From contig NC_035444.2 in assembly GCF_002127325.2 (NCBI RefSeq), positions 35,604,904 to 35,668,903 of the forward strand: DNA of 64,000 nt. Reading direction: 5' to 3'. This stretch comes from Helianthus annuus (taxonomy: Eukaryota > Streptophyta > Magnoliopsida > Asterales > Asteraceae). The position numbers and the translations under genes are program-made. Each line of letters opens with the position of its first letter. Position 1 is the stretch's first letter. Under the pieces are notes generated by a model. That model made no database searches. It saw only the letters and a program-made list of their open reading frames with translations, and was not told where the DNA came from. Positions 22,651 to 34,074 of the stretch are shown here, piece after piece.

Positions 22651-23533
22651 GAAATTTCGTCCCGAAATTTGTTCAAAAGGATGACTTTGAAAAGCCATTT
22701 TGGCTACAAGAATGATTGTCTAAAATCGAGACTTGGGAGTTTGAGACATATTGAAAGTATGGAATTTCGAGGAACGAAAAGATAGGTTTGTAAAAAGAGT
22801 TTGTTTCACTAAAAATAATTTGCGGCATTAGTCACAAATGAAACGGGCATGTGAGTGTAAGGTCAAATGAGTTTAAACAAGTTTAAATAACTCAAAATGA
22901 AGAGGTAACTTTAAAATACGATATCCAAGAAGTAAAATTTTCGTATATGACGGTAAGCATTTTGATGAAAAGTGAGGCCTCACTGTATATTGTAAGAAAA
23001 GTTTCGTTGGTTCTAAATAGCATTGACAAATCTCAGTTTTGTAGGGAATTCTTTATCGGTGAAAAACGAGGAAGTTAGGTATTTTAAATAATAAGAAAAT
23101 GGTTCTGAAGGTAACGGCCAAATAGCGTTTTGATACATAAACAAGGATGGGAGATAACCTTAAATAGTAAGAAAGTATTTTAGGATTCGAACGCGTAAAC
23201 AAATTTGATCGTAAACAAGCTTTATACGAAAGACGAAGAATATAGTGACGAGAGTGAATGATCGATCTAATAAACGAATATGAGTATAGGAATGGCATGT
23301 GTATTGGACAACGGACAAACGAACTCGTGGTGTTAGGAATGAGGTCTCGTCGTGGATAATCAGATATTGCGTGTTTAAAGTTTGCATTTTAGGTCTAAAT
23401 ATGGTCTGCAAAACACCGAATTTCTCATGGCACGTTTTACGAAAGTTTGGTAACATGGTGAAAACACTTATAGATAGGAAGTACCAGCGGCGTATCCACC
23501 ATGCTTTAACCATGTTATATCCGTTTCGTTGTT
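22651..23533 (-). other. A internal region, left part
   Basis: No coding frame. It starts with the palindromic AAATTTCGTCCCGAAATTT (22657-22675), and the rest is AT-rich. It was separated from the rest of A by insertion of B. TTGTT (23529-23533) is the probable B target sequence. Confidence 0.6.
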
Positions 23534-26500
23534 TGTCACACCCCTAATTTCCACGTGTCACCGGTGGGCCCGGTGGGGAGTATAGTGACGTAGTTGGCAT
23601 CATCATAGACAAACAACACAATATATAAATGCACAGCGGAAGCAAAGATAGATTCATTTCAACTTTAATAAATGTAATATTAAATATCACTAGTAGTTGA
23701 AACGGATCCACAGGCGGATCAAAATAAAATATGATATTGTTCAACAGTTTTATTGTCGTCCAAGCTTGCGAGACTTATTGTGGACGCTCTAGAAGACAGC
23801 CAGCCTAGTACGTGTAGTACCTGCACTTAACCTTTTGGGAAAATACGTCAGTTTACACTGGTAAATACAAATTAACTGACTCATTTTGAAAATGATTGAA
23901 AATTGATTTAAATGCACATGGCATAAAATATTTTTATAACTTGGGATAATTATGCAATATAATCTTGTAATGGATTTACATGTTACTCCGCGTTGAGTAG
24001 CCCGATCCGTAGACCGGGTTAAAGATTAATAAACACACCACAATATAGAGTTATACACTGACGGGTGTACGCCTACACCCCGTGCTCAGGTCGTGGCCAT
24101 CTCGTAAGATGATGCCAAGGATATACGGGACATGGTCATTAACCCCCCAAAGGCTTCAAGTAATAAAACACATTCAAAACAAGGTCATCTCAATGAATTT
24201 AACCACTATACGATTAAAGAATTCGATGCCGGACCAAGCGGTATTTTATATACCTTACCCCAAGCCCGTATAGGGAAAATAAGTTAAAAGTATTTACCTT
24301 AGTAAGTATGAATCACAATTGGCAAGTGAAGGTAGCTTTTACTGGGCCTCCTATTCTGGAACAAAGGTTTATAATAACCTATTAGATTTCTAACGGGCCT
24401 TTATTTAAGCCTAAGCTTAGACCGGTTAGTTTTAAGGACGATACGGTTCAAGCGCACGATTAAGCGAAGACCGGATAGAATGTGATTTAGACCCGACAAG
24501 TTTGAATACTTGTATAATTTGGGTATGCTAAATACATTCTGGATTTTGAGACAAAAATAATAACGTTTGACCGTTTCGGTCAATTTATGCAAACTAGTTA
24601 CATAAACCGAACCGAACGCTAAAAGAGCGTTTACGGGTAACCAAAAGAGTCATATGCAAGTTCCCTGAGATAATATGCTTTAAATATGTTATAATATCAG
24701 CAAGTTATGTTCTATTATGCCCCGAATGAATTTAAACTCAATTTATGCCTTATAAGGGCATTTTGGTCATTTAAAAGATTATAAAAGAGTTAAATTGGAA
24801 ATCTGAGTTACAGGTCTGAGTTATACAGTAAATATACTTAATTTGACTTATTATAACAGTAGGGTATGACCCCTATACAAAACTTATCATTTAAAATCAA
24901 ACTATGCACCGTAGGGGTATTTTAGTAATTTCACAAGGGCTAAAAATGTCAAAACTGGAAACCTGAGTTCAAAAACTTATACTTACTGTTATTTTATAAA
25001 AATATGCTAAATATATCAGTAGGTATAATCCTTATATGTTTAATATGGTTATAGTACATACTATGCGTTAAAAACGCTTAGAAAGGCGATTTTAGAGCCG
25101 TTTTCGGGTTTTAAAAAGAAAGCTGATATTTTTATATTTCCAGAATGCTCAAAATAATTTATTTAACAAATAAAATCAGTAGAAAAAGGTTCGGGGTCAA
25201 AAAGATTTATAAAACTCATTCTATGGCTTAAAAGGTCAAAACCGGTATTAACCGAATCAAGCTTAGAGACCTATGATACGATCAGCCAAAAATTAAATAA
25301 AAATCTTCAAAAATCCCAAAATATTATATAACATCAGTGGGTAAAAAGTTTTATATCAAAAAGTTGGCTTAAATAGGTTATACGCTAATTACGCCGTTTA
25401 TTTAACATAAAGCTTTAGTTTTACGATATCGAGCATAACTCTAAATCTGGACCTCCAACTGATATCAAATTTTCGGTGCAAGTTTATAAATTAGTAATAA
25501 AGGTTTCTACTCTTTCACTTTTCCAAAAATCACGTTTTTTTAGCAAAAAGGGCAAAATAGTCAACTTTAAGCATAACTCGGAAACATGCATATGAATCGG
25601 TTAAGCATGGACTCAAGTTGTAAAAATTCCAGAGAGTTAAACTTAAATATAAATGGTCCAAAATAAGCTCTAATGCAGATCTCAAACATGCATGCACGGA
25701 TCCGAATCGAGAGTCAAAGAAAAAGTCGTTTTATAAGACTTTCGGTTCCAATCCGGGTTTATACTAAAAATTGTCGAGTTGATCATGATAAAACATATTC
25801 TTATATTCATTACAAGGTTATTTTTGATGATCAAACTGATTGCATGTAATCTACATTACTATTTATGTTAGATTTTGCAAAAACACAATCTGTTGACTTT
25901 TTAAGAACATCTTTGACTCGACAATAATCATGCTTAGAGTGAGAATCAGAGAATACCCTTTTGAGGGTTTGTTTCCCACCTAAATACCAACTTGTAGGTA
26001 CTTTCAATTTGAGAAATGACTGAGCCATTTTCGTTTAATCGAAAAGTCAAACTATAGTTACGACGGATTGACTTTCGGCTAATAATCTAAGCTAGAACGA
26101 ATTAGAGAAGGTTATGAATGCTTACAAGAGTCCTAATGAAGCTTAGAGATCACTATGAAGTAGCCTTGTCGTCCAGAAAGCTCCAGAATAGCTCTTGTGA
26201 ATTCTTGAAAGTTGTAAGTGTTCTTGGTTACTATCACAAGTGCCCTCAAATGAAGAATTTTGATCTAATTTAAGGTGTTGCAGGTGTTGGGAGAAGGCCA
26301 CAGGTGTCCTAGCATGCATGAAGTTCAATTGGTGAGTTTGGGAGGTGGCCACAGCTGTAAACAACTCACAAAACCGACCCAAAAGCTAATATTCACGAAT
26401 TTCTGATGCTGGGCAGGCCATGCGGCCCGCTTAAGGGTGCCAGGCGGGCCGCCTGGCTTTATCTGATCCACAAAACTTTGTTAAATGTTGCGGTTTGGTC

Positions 26501-27067
26501 CCTGGTCTTTGCATACGATGTTTTGGCCACTTATTTTGACCCTAAGACCCTCAAACTTGGTTTTTAAGTACCTTGGAACATTTACCAACATGGTAATGTC
26601 CTCGGTTAACTTTGCGCTCACCCAAAAAGTCATGAAATTCGACGTTGACACTTTTAACCCTTCAAGTACGGTTTTGGCCATAACTTTCTCATACGATAAC
26701 GAAACTTCATGAAATTTTTACCACATATTCTAGTGAGTATATTTTATCATTACAAAGCTTCGGGGCTGCCAAAAGATCACTCAGAGGTATAAATTCAACA
26801 TGTTGACACTTTTAGTCCCTATAGTTTGTAATTCCTCACTTTCGTGCATTTTCCGCTTCATATGATCCATGATCTATCCTTTTAGAGTTATAAACACCAT
26901 GTAGGGTTATTATAGAGTCTATTTATCCATTGTTGACACTTCGGACCCTTATATTCCATAGTTTTCACTTTTTGTCAACTTTAGTCCCTCTAAAGTATGT
27001 TTTCATATATTCAAAGTCTATGACACGTGTCAATGCATTATTGGACGTAAATTTCCGAGGTGTTACA
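23534..27067 (-). repeat. B LTR1 (3' LTR, 3534 bp)
   Basis: On the minus strand it begins TGTAACACC and ends GGGGTGTGACA, like G1. It is nearly identical to 34075-37729. No coding content is supported; short frames within it are repeated in LTR2 by homology. Confidence 0.97.
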
Positions 27068-27083
27068 TCCTCACCCCCTTAAA
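27068..27083 (-). other. B polypurine tract
   Basis: TCCTCACCCCCTTAAA on the plus strand gives TTTAAGGGGGTGAGGA on the minus strand, directly next to LTR1. An identical tract lies next to LTR2 at 37730-37745. Confidence 0.9.
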
Positions 27084-27103
27084 AGAAATCTCGACCTCGA
27101 GAT

Positions 27104-28282
27104 TTACTGGAACAAATGAGGGTATTTTTCTTTCATTGTGGATTCTACCTCCCAGGTGTATTCGGGACCTCTACGGGCATCCCACTTGACCTTAACAATA
27201 GGTATGTACTTTCTTCGGAGCTTCTTAACCTGTCGATCCTCAATCGACAATGGTTTTTCCACAAACTTCAAACTCTCATCTATGTGTATATCCGTATGCG
27301 GTATGACCAGTGATTCGTCAGCGAAACACTTCTTCAGATTACAGATGTGGAACACATTATGAATAGCGCTAAGTTCTTCAGGCAAGTTTAACTTATAAGC
27401 AACTGACCCGACACGTTCGACAATCTCGAAAGGTCCTATATATCTCGGGCTTAGCTTGCCTTTCTTACCAAATCGCATCACCCCCTTCCAGGGCGATACT
27501 TTAAGCAACACTTTATCACCTACATCGAAGTGAAAATCTTTGCGCTTAGGATCCGCATAACTCCTCTGCCTATCCCTGGCAGCTTTCAAACGATCGCGAA
27601 TCTGAACGATCTTGTCCGTCGTCTCAAAGACGATTTCTGATCCTGATAGTTGGACATCTCCAACTTCTGCCCAACAAATAGGCGATCTACACTTTCTACC
27701 ATATAAGGCCTCAAAAGGCGCAGCTTTTATGCTAGTGTGGTAGCTATTGTTGTAGGAGAATTCAATCAGTGGTAGGTTCTTATCCCAACTACCACCCAAG
27801 TCGATCGCACATGCACGTAGCATGTCTTCCAAAGTTTGATTAGTACGCTCGCTTTGACCATCAGTCTGTGGATGATAGGCCGTACTAAAATTTAAACGAG
27901 TGCCCAAAGATTGTTGGAAACTCTTCCAAAAATGAGACGTATATCTAGTATCTCTATCGGAGATAATAGATACAGGTATACCATGCAGCGCTACAATCTT
28001 ATCAACATACAATTGAGCTAACATGTCAGAGCTGTAAGTTTCCTTAATGGGAAGAAAATGTGCTGACTTGGTTAGCCTATCTACTATAACCCATATAGTA
28101 TCGTTTCCCTTCCTTGTCTTGGGTAATTTGGTGATAAAATCCATTGTCACCATCTCCCACTTCCATGTGGGAATTTCAGGTTGCTGAAGCAAACCTGACG
28201 GCTTCTGATGCTCAGCTTTGACTTGCGCACAAGTCAGACATTTAGCTACATGCTCAGCTACAGACTTCTTCAAACCAATCCA
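27104..28282 (-). CDS. B integrase and chromodomain-like tail (full unit)
   Basis: Integrase would insert element cDNA into chromosomes. The frame opens after an in-frame TAG at about 28283-28285. Visible features are the second half of the zinc domain ([12 protein letters not shown]), the catalytic Asp (MDFITKLP), the second Asp (ISDRDTRY) and the Glu (DGQSERT). The [15 protein letters not shown] tail and a chromodomain-like end ([18 protein letters not shown]) are typical of Tekay chromoviruses. The upstream copy at 37766 reads Trp where this copy has the TAG, so the stop is a private recent mutation (TGG to TAG). It cuts integrase off from the rest of pol. Confidence 0.92.
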   Translation of the reverse strand, partial: WIGLKKSVAEHVAKCLTCAQVKAEHQKPSGLLQQPEIPTWKWEMVTMDFITKLPKTRKGNDTIWVIVDRLTKSAHFLPIKETYSSDMLAQLYVDKIVALHGIPVSIISDRDTRYTSHFWKSFQQSLGTRLNFSTAYHPQTDGQSERTNQTLEDMLRACAIDLGGSWDKNLPLIEFSYNNSYHTSIKAAPFEALYGRKCRSPICWAEVGDVQLSGSEIVFETTDKIVQIRDRLKAARDRQRSYADPKRKDFHFDVGDKVLLKVSPWKGVMRFGKKGKLSPRYIGPFEIVERVGSVAYKLNLPEELSAIHNVFHICNLKKCFADESLVIPHTDIHIDESLKFVEKPLSIEDRQVKKLRRKYIPIVKVKWDARRGPEYTWEVESTMKEKYPHLFQ

Positions 28283-30832
28283 CTAGTAGTTTGCCTTTAA
28301 ATCCTGGTACATCTTATCAGCTCTAGGATGAACGAAATATTTGGAGCTGTGGGCTTCCTGGAGGATAACATCCCGAAGTCCTCCATAAACTGGAACCCAT
28401 ATTCGTCCATTCAGTCTTAGCATTCCATCTTTGTCGTAGGATAACTGCTCCTCAGTTACTCCTAACTTCTCTTCAGGATAGTTAGCTTCCAACACAGCTT
28501 CCTTCTGTGCAGCTAACACCCTTTCGTTCAAATTATTCCTTATTTCAATGCGCTTGGCATTGATCCTGATTGGTTTCACTCTTTCTTTTCTACTCAAGGC
28601 GTCGGCAACTACATTCGCCTTGCCTGGATGGTATCTTATCTCACAGTCGTAATCATTTAAAGTTTCCATCCATCGCCTTTGTCGCATGTTCAAGTCCTTC
28701 TGATTGAACAAATGTTGAAGGCTCTTGTGATCCGGATAGATTACACACTTGGTTCCATACAAGTAGTGTCTCCATAGTTTCAGTGCAAATACAACGGCAC
28801 CCAGTTCCAAGTCATGGGTGGTGTAGTTCTTCTCGTGCACCTTTAGCTGTCGTGAAGCGTAGGCAATGACCTTGCCTCTTTGCATGAGTACACAGCCCAT
28901 GCCAGTGTGTGACGCATCGCAATATACCACAAATTCTTCCATACCATCGGGCAATGTTAACACTGGTGCATTGCTCAACTTCTTCTTCAAAATGTCAAAG
29001 GATTCCTGCTGCTTAGGGCCCCAATCAAACTTAATCTTCTTACGAGTCAACGAAGTTAGAGGCGCAGCAATCCTTGAAAAATTTTCGATGAATCGCCTAT
29101 AGTATCCTGCTAATCCTAGGAAACTGCGAATCTCGGTAGGTGTCTTTGGCTCCTGCCAATTTATAACTGCTTCTACCTTACCGGGATCTACTTGGATACC
29201 ACGCTCACTTACCACATGTCCAAGGAATTGGACTTCTCGAAGCCAAAATTCGCACTTTGAAAATTTGGCATAGAGTTTCTCATGATGTAGAAGTTTGAGA
29301 ATACAACGAAGGTGTTTCTCGTGGTCAGCCTGGTTCTTTGAGTAGATAAGGATGTCGTCAATAAAGACGATGACGAATTTATCCAGATAAGGCTTGCAAA
29401 CGCGATTCATGAGATCCATGAATGCGGCTGGTGCGTTAGTGAGCCCAAAAGGCATCACTAGGAACTCGTAATGTCCATAACGAGTCCTAAACGCTGTCTT
29501 GTGTACATCTTCATCCTTGACCTTCAACTGGTGATAGCCTGACCTCAAGTCGATCTTTGAAAAGTAGCTTGCCCCTTGCAATTGATCGAACAGATCGTCG
29601 ATCCTGGGCAACGGATATCTATTCTTGATAGTGACTTTGTTAAGCTCACAGTAATCGATGCACAGACGCATCGATCCATCCTTTTTTTTGACAAACAAGA
29701 TTGGCGCTCCCCAAGGAGACGAGCTAGGTCTAATAAAACCCTTAGCTAACAGATCGTCTAACTGCGTCCTTAACTCCTTCATCTCCGTTGGTGCCAACCT
29801 ATATGGAGCTCTCGCTACTGACGCCGCACCCGGAATGATGTCAATTCGAAATTCCACTTGCCTATCTGGTGGTAAACCAGGTAGTTCTTCAGGGAACACT
29901 TCAGGGTATTCCGAAATGACAGGGATATCTTCAATCTTCGGCTTTGGCTCATCAATAGTAACTTGTGCCATATAAATGACACAACCCTTTTGCAGACATC
30001 TGGATGCCTTGAGCATGGACACTTGCTCCGGCAATCCATGCTGGGTATCTCCTTGGATAGTGAGTGACTCACCAGACGGAGTTTTAACCACTACTTGCTT
30101 TCTGTTGCACACAATCTGGGCTTGGTTACGCGATAACCAATCCATGCCTATCACTATATCGAATCCGGCTAGCTTAAAGGGAAGCAAGGATAATGGGAAA
30201 GAATGATTCCTAATGGATATAACACATCCATCTAAAACAGTTGAGGCGGTTTCTATGGTTCCATCGGCTAATTCCACCTCATACTTCACATTTAAGGTTT
30301 TAACAGGTAGGTTTAACAACTTACAGAACTTATCATCTACAAATGACTTATCGGCTCCTGAATCAAATAGTACTCTAGCAAAAACATCATTTACAAGAAA
30401 AGTACCTGTAATGACGTTGTCATTTTGGACTGCTTCCTTAGTGTCCATCTTGAAGACTCTTGCATTGGTCTTCTTTCCATCATCTGCTTTCTTAGCGTTC
30501 TTTGGGCAATTGGATTTGATGTGCCCTTTCTCGTTGCAACCGTAACATGTTGCATCCTTCAGTCCTTTGCACTTCAAAGTCGTGTGATCCGCAGATTTGC
30601 AGATTCCACAGAATCTCATGGGGGACTGCGATTTCGACTCTAAGCGACACTTCCCAAAATGGTTTTTCTTGCAGGTCTTGCATTTGGGCTTATCCCCTGA
30701 CGGTTGCCAATCATTCTTAAATCCCGACCCTTTCCTGTGGTCGTTATTCCCTCGGTGTCTTTTCTCCGATCTTCGTGAGGTATCGTCCTCACGTTTCCTC
30801 TTGTTCTCCTCCGAGTTCTTAAGAGCTCTCAA
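28283..30832 (-). CDS. B protease, reverse transcriptase and RNase H
   Basis: One open frame of 849 codons. It opens with the basic end of gag and CCHC clusters ([14 protein letters not shown], about 30500-30545). The protease motif [10 protein letters not shown] (about 30345-30372) and GMDWLSRNQ follow. The RT core contains [33 protein letters not shown] and [10 protein letters not shown] (about 29345-29372). RNase H has [14 protein letters not shown] and [15 protein letters not shown]. It ends inside the integrase zinc domain at the stop described for 27104-28282. All catalytic residues I can see are intact. The start is shared with the end of gag in another frame, so expression as one polyprotein is broken near the GA repeat. 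Confidence 0.93.
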   Translation of the reverse strand: MRALKNSEENKRKREDDTSRRSEKRHRGNNDHRKGSGFKNDWQPSGDKPKCKTCKKNHFGKCRLESKSQSPMRFCGICKSADHTTLKCKGLKDATCYGCNEKGHIKSNCPKNAKKADDGKKTNARVFKMDTKEAVQNDNVITGTFLVNDVFARVLFDSGADKSFVDDKFCKLLNLPVKTLNVKYEVELADGTIETASTVLDGCVISIRNHSFPLSLLPFKLAGFDIVIGMDWLSRNQAQIVCNRKQVVVKTPSGESLTIQGDTQHGLPEQVSMLKASRCLQKGCVIYMAQVTIDEPKPKIEDIPVISEYPEVFPEELPGLPPDRQVEFRIDIIPGAASVARAPYRLAPTEMKELRTQLDDLLAKGFIRPSSSPWGAPILFVKKKDGSMRLCIDYCELNKVTIKNRYPLPRIDDLFDQLQGASYFSKIDLRSGYHQLKVKDEDVHKTAFRTRYGHYEFLVMPFGLTNAPAAFMDLMNRVCKPYLDKFVIVFIDDILIYSKNQADHEKHLRCILKLLHHEKLYAKFSKCEFWLREVQFLGHVVSERGIQVDPGKVEAVINWQEPKTPTEIRSFLGLAGYYRRFIENFSRIAAPLTSLTRKKIKFDWGPKQQESFDILKKKLSNAPVLTLPDGMEEFVVYCDASHTGMGCVLMQRGKVIAYASRQLKVHEKNYTTHDLELGAVVFALKLWRHYLYGTKCVIYPDHKSLQHLFNQKDLNMRQRRWMETLNDYDCEIRYHPGKANVVADALSRKERVKPIRINAKRIEIRNNLNERVLAAQKEAVLEANYPEEKLGVTEEQLSYDKDGMLRLNGRIWVPVYGGLRDVILQEAHSSKYFVHPRADKMYQDLKANY

Positions 30833-31700
30833 CCTGACTACGTCCTGGGTGAGAGAGAGAGAGAGATAGATCAGCTACTGATCTGAACGTCGTAGGTCTC
30901 GATGCCTTAACACTCGCCTTTATCTCAGGTGCCAAACCCCCAATAAAACGGGCAATCCTTCTCGGCTCTGGGGTTACCAAGTATGGCACTAATCGAGATA
31001 GAGTATTGAAAGTGGTGAGGTATGCCTGGCAGTCTAGATTCTTCATCACTAAGGATACGAAGTCTGACTCGATCCTTTCCACTTCATGCTGTGGGCAGAA
31101 ATTTTCTTTAATAAGGGCCACGAACTGATCCCATGACATACTGTAAAGTGTGGCCTTACCGGCAGCTTGCAAGAGGGATTTCCACCACACCAGTGCGTCT
31201 CCCTTGAATGATTGGGATACGTACTTCACTACATCCCGATCAGCACACCCGCTGATATCAACAACTGTATCCATTTCATCTAACCAGGTCATGCAGTCGA
31301 CCGCTCCTTTCTCCCCAGTAAAGTCCTGGGGTTTGCATGAAACGAAATATTTGTACGTACAGGACTTGCTGTGCGATTCATGTTTCTGCTTGATCTCCTT
31401 TTTCGGGATACTGCTGTGATTAGAGGAGTGATTATCCTCGTCATTCTTCTTTGGCTCATCTTTCTTTGATATATCTTTCTTAGAAGGCGGCTTGCTATGA
31501 GCCTCCGACTGAGTCTTGGATTTGGCATGTGATACGGTTCGGGTCCTACTTCGGGTCCCGCTTGATTCCTTAAATTGCCTATCAATGGCCTTGGCAACAG
31601 CATTTTCTACCAGTGCTTGTAGCTCCGCACCAGTTACATGAATCTTAGTATTATCTGGGTTTTCCTCAGAATGACTGTTTGTTTCTTCCGACTTGGCCAT
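30819..31700 (-). CDS. B gag (capsid part)
   Basis: 293 codons from ATG at 31700. The N-terminal half is charged and rich in Ser, Lys and His. The capsid domain includes [19 protein letters not shown] and [12 protein letters not shown], shared in form with G1 gag. The frame leaves the expected gag path at a (GA)n tract (about 30850-30867) and ends at 30819. The downstream pol frame overlaps by 14 bp. In related elements gag and pol usually form one frame, so a slippage indel in the GA tract is likely; a sequencing error there is the alternative. Confidence 0.88.
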   Translation of the reverse strand: MAKSEETNSHSEENPDNTKIHVTGAELQALVENAVAKAIDRQFKESSGTRSRTRTVSHAKSKTQSEAHSKPPSKKDISKKDEPKKNDEDNHSSNHSSIPKKEIKQKHESHSKSCTYKYFVSCKPQDFTGEKGAVDCMTWLDEMDTVVDISGCADRDVVKYVSQSFKGDALVWWKSLLQAAGKATLYSMSWDQFVALIKENFCPQHEVERIESDFVSLVMKNLDCQAYLTTFNTLSRLVPYLVTPEPRRIARFIGGLAPEIKASVKASRPTTFRSVADLSLSLSHPGRSQVESS

Positions 31701-32390
31701 GTAGCTTTAGGAGCTACATAAAAGTAAGGATAAGGTCTATTTAGAAACCTAACAATATTATCGTTCTTGACGATTTATTAACCATGGTAATAAAAGCCAT
31801 ATTAGTTAATTTAATCAATTTCATTTAGGACTTTTTATTAGCAACTTTATCCTAGAATGAAATATATATATTGGCACAATAGACCTAGTCACTTGGACAA
31901 ATTTCTAAATTTTGAATTTAGGTTTTTATAGGATTAGTATTTGTATAATTAAAACAATTAAATCCTTTGCTTGGCAGGGAGTCTATAAACCACGGCTGCC
32001 TTTTTGTTTTATATGACATTAGTTATAACCCGTAGGCATGATGTCATAATCAGATATGTATACAATAAAATTTTGGATACTTTATTAAAAGGGTGACATG
32101 TGTGATTTTTCGGATCACACTAGCCAAGAATATTAACATGTTACAGATGTTAACAGAGAATCAAATCTTTTAAATAGGTTCTACCATAATGGCCAGGTCT
32201 TTAATATGACATTCAAGCTAGGTTTTACCTTTTTAAGATTCTTATCATTAAAATGGTAAATCAAAATAAAAATCACTACTTTTCATTTATTTATTTTCAT
32301 GCATATAGATTAAAATGAAAACTTAAATTAACCATTTTAAATAAAATTAACTAGTATGAGTTTGCCCTAAACGGGACTTTTACTTAAACA
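31701..32390 (-). other. B leader between gag and the hairpin array
   Basis: About 690 bp of AT-rich non-coding sequence. No motif stands out except a weak CCC/GGG hairpin at about 32364-32376. Confidence 0.5.
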
Positions 32391-32394
32391 ACAT

Positions 32395-32576
32395 GCCCAC
32401 GCAGGAGCTAAGCAAATAAACAAACAACCAGACCCACGCAGGGGTCAAACAGAAATAAGCATACCCACGCAGGGGTAAAACAGGAAGGAAATACGCCCAC
32501 GCAGGGGCAGAGTACAGAAAGGAAAATATACCCACGCAGGGGTAGAGTACAGGGATAAATGTCCTCGCAGGGACAT
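32395..32576 (-). repeat. Array of six mini-hairpins in the B leader
   Basis: On the plus strand: 32395-32408, 32431-32446, 32462-32477, 32495-32508, 32529-32544 and 32559-32576. The loop is ACGCAG in five and TCGCAG in one (CTGCGT or CTGCGA on the transcript strand). Stem pairs are GACCC/GGGTC, TACCC/GGGTA (twice), GCCC/GGGC and ATGTCC/GGACAT. The first, GCCC/GAGC, has one mismatch. Centre spacing is about 31-37 bp and the spacers are unrelated A-rich text. Confidence 0.9.
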
Positions 32577-32603
32577 GAGTAAATAAGCTAACAAACAAAG
32601 GAT

Positions 32604-33884
32604 TTAATAATCCTTCTTGCTTTTTCCCTTGATCAAGTCTACCATCTTCTTAAACATCCCGCGGTTATGTCGGCGATCTTCTCGCAATTCATGCCGCAAT
32701 TCACGTCGCACATCGTTTATCCCCTGGAGGATTTCTTGAACTTGTGGCGGCGACATCATCGGTGCCGGCGGTGGCATCTGATATTGCGGTGGTTGAGGAG
32801 GCTGCGGCTGCTGATATCCATGCGATGAGTATCCAAAAGTCGACTGTCCCGTAGCCCAGGGACCTCCAAAAGCACCCTCCTGATTGAGAGGGTTGTAGCT
32901 CGAAGCTATCCAGTAGGGATCCCCTGTATAGTCATAACCTGGGGGAAAAGTCGGCTCGAAGGGATTGAATGTTGCCGCGCTGGCATAAGCAGGGATTGGC
33001 TCTCCAAAGTTTTGCGGTGGCGGTGGCGCGATTGGCGCAGATGTTACTTCTTAGATGGGATGCGAAGATTCTCCCATCTCTGGCTCCTCATGAAGTGGCG
33101 AGTATCGGCTGCTACCTGAATGTGGAGGGGTGCCGATGCGTATCCCTCCTCGTGTGGACATCCGGGCGTTCCTTCCCCTTCGCCTCTTAGGCGGAGGAGG
33201 CAAAACCGGAGGTGGTGGCGGCGGCGGAGTGACCACGTCGTGCCAGAAACCCTCAGAAGGGTCCTGTTGCTGCTGAGGCTGCTACTGAAGCTGCTGCTGG
33301 GAGTGCAGGGGAGAGCTGTGATGCGACTGGTGTAAGGGAGAGTTGTGGTAACTGGGGGTAAACACCCAGTCATGCTGCTTGAATCTCTCCTCATAACTGT
33401 CGAGACCATGGTAAGGTGATCCCACAAACGGTGACCCATCTGAAATCTCGATGGGGTGGTTCGGTGTTCCGGACGGTGGCATGGAAGGATCGGTATCCTC
33501 ATCGACATCCATCTCGTTGCCACCCGGAAAGTGGTCTTCAGGTCCAAGTGGGTTATGACCCACTGGTTCTCCCAAGTAATCATCAGGGTTGTACAGGCCC
33601 TGATAGACAGGTGCTGGGTAATCAAAAGGTGATTGGTGGAGAGGAATGTAGGATTGATGGGAGTTGTGGGGCTCATTTTCTGAATGAGGCCCAAAAGAGT
33701 GGGGAATGGAAGGTGAGGTACTCGGTGATGCTTAGTGCCTGGCGGGTTCAACGAACGATCTCCAAAGGTGTCGGGCATCAGTGTTTTGGGGTCCTGAAGG
33801 GGTTCGCCTATGCGAAGGCCCTGCTTCATGATCATGTGAGGTTGCGAATGCTCCTCGTCCCCTTCCTCTTACACGTGGCGGCAT
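32604..33884 (-). pseudogene. Extra ORF upstream of gag in B, three stops
   Basis: A frame of about 425 codons from ATG at 33884 to TAA at 32604, in the same orientation as gag and placed between primer site and gag. In-frame stops lie near 33733, 33284 and 33051. The reading is otherwise continuous and of uniform composition. It starts MPPRVRGRGRG, then becomes rich in Ser, His, Pro and Gly. An acidic stretch (NEMDVDEDTDP, about 33488-33520) and poly-Pro runs (VTPPPPPPP, about 33216-33242) follow. The C-terminus is charged and probably coiled (DVRRELRHELREDRRHNRG). No retroviral enzyme motif is seen. I recall similar proteins annotated in Asteraceae genomes, but cannot check. The function is unknown. 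Confidence 0.7.
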
Positions 33885-34058
33885 TTTGAACCTGTCAAAT
33901 CAAACAAGTGGCACAACAAAATATATAAGACAAAGTTAGAAAATAAAATAAATTTTGAATATTTCCTAAGTTCTTTGTCTAGACTCGAGAATCGAGGAAT
34001 GTGCAATTGTGTAACTGAGATTAAACACAGAAGGCTAGTGTTTAATTCCCTCAGCGTT

Positions 34059-34071
34059 GGCTCTGATACCA
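34059..34071 (-). other. B primer binding site (tRNA-iMet)
   Basis: GGCTCTGATACCA on the plus strand, complement of TGGTATCAGAGCC, three bases from LTR2. Confidence 0.95.
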
Positions 34072-34074
34072 ACC

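Noticed and set aside
24082..26712. Short frames repeated at 34744-37374
   Set aside because: They are duplicated because they lie in the two B LTRs; no protein features.
27116..27313. Plus-strand frames over the B integrase
   Set aside because: Antisense shadows of a strongly supported integrase frame.
32391..32576. CRISPR-like spaced repeats
   Set aside because: The repeats are only about 12-16 bp, the stems vary, the host is a plant and the array lies in a retrotransposon leader.
33044..33835. 263-codon minus-strand frame in the B leader
   Set aside because: It overlaps the extra ORF in another frame and has erratic composition. The frame with the acidic and poly-Pro segments and the MPPRVRGRG start looks like the real one despite its stops.
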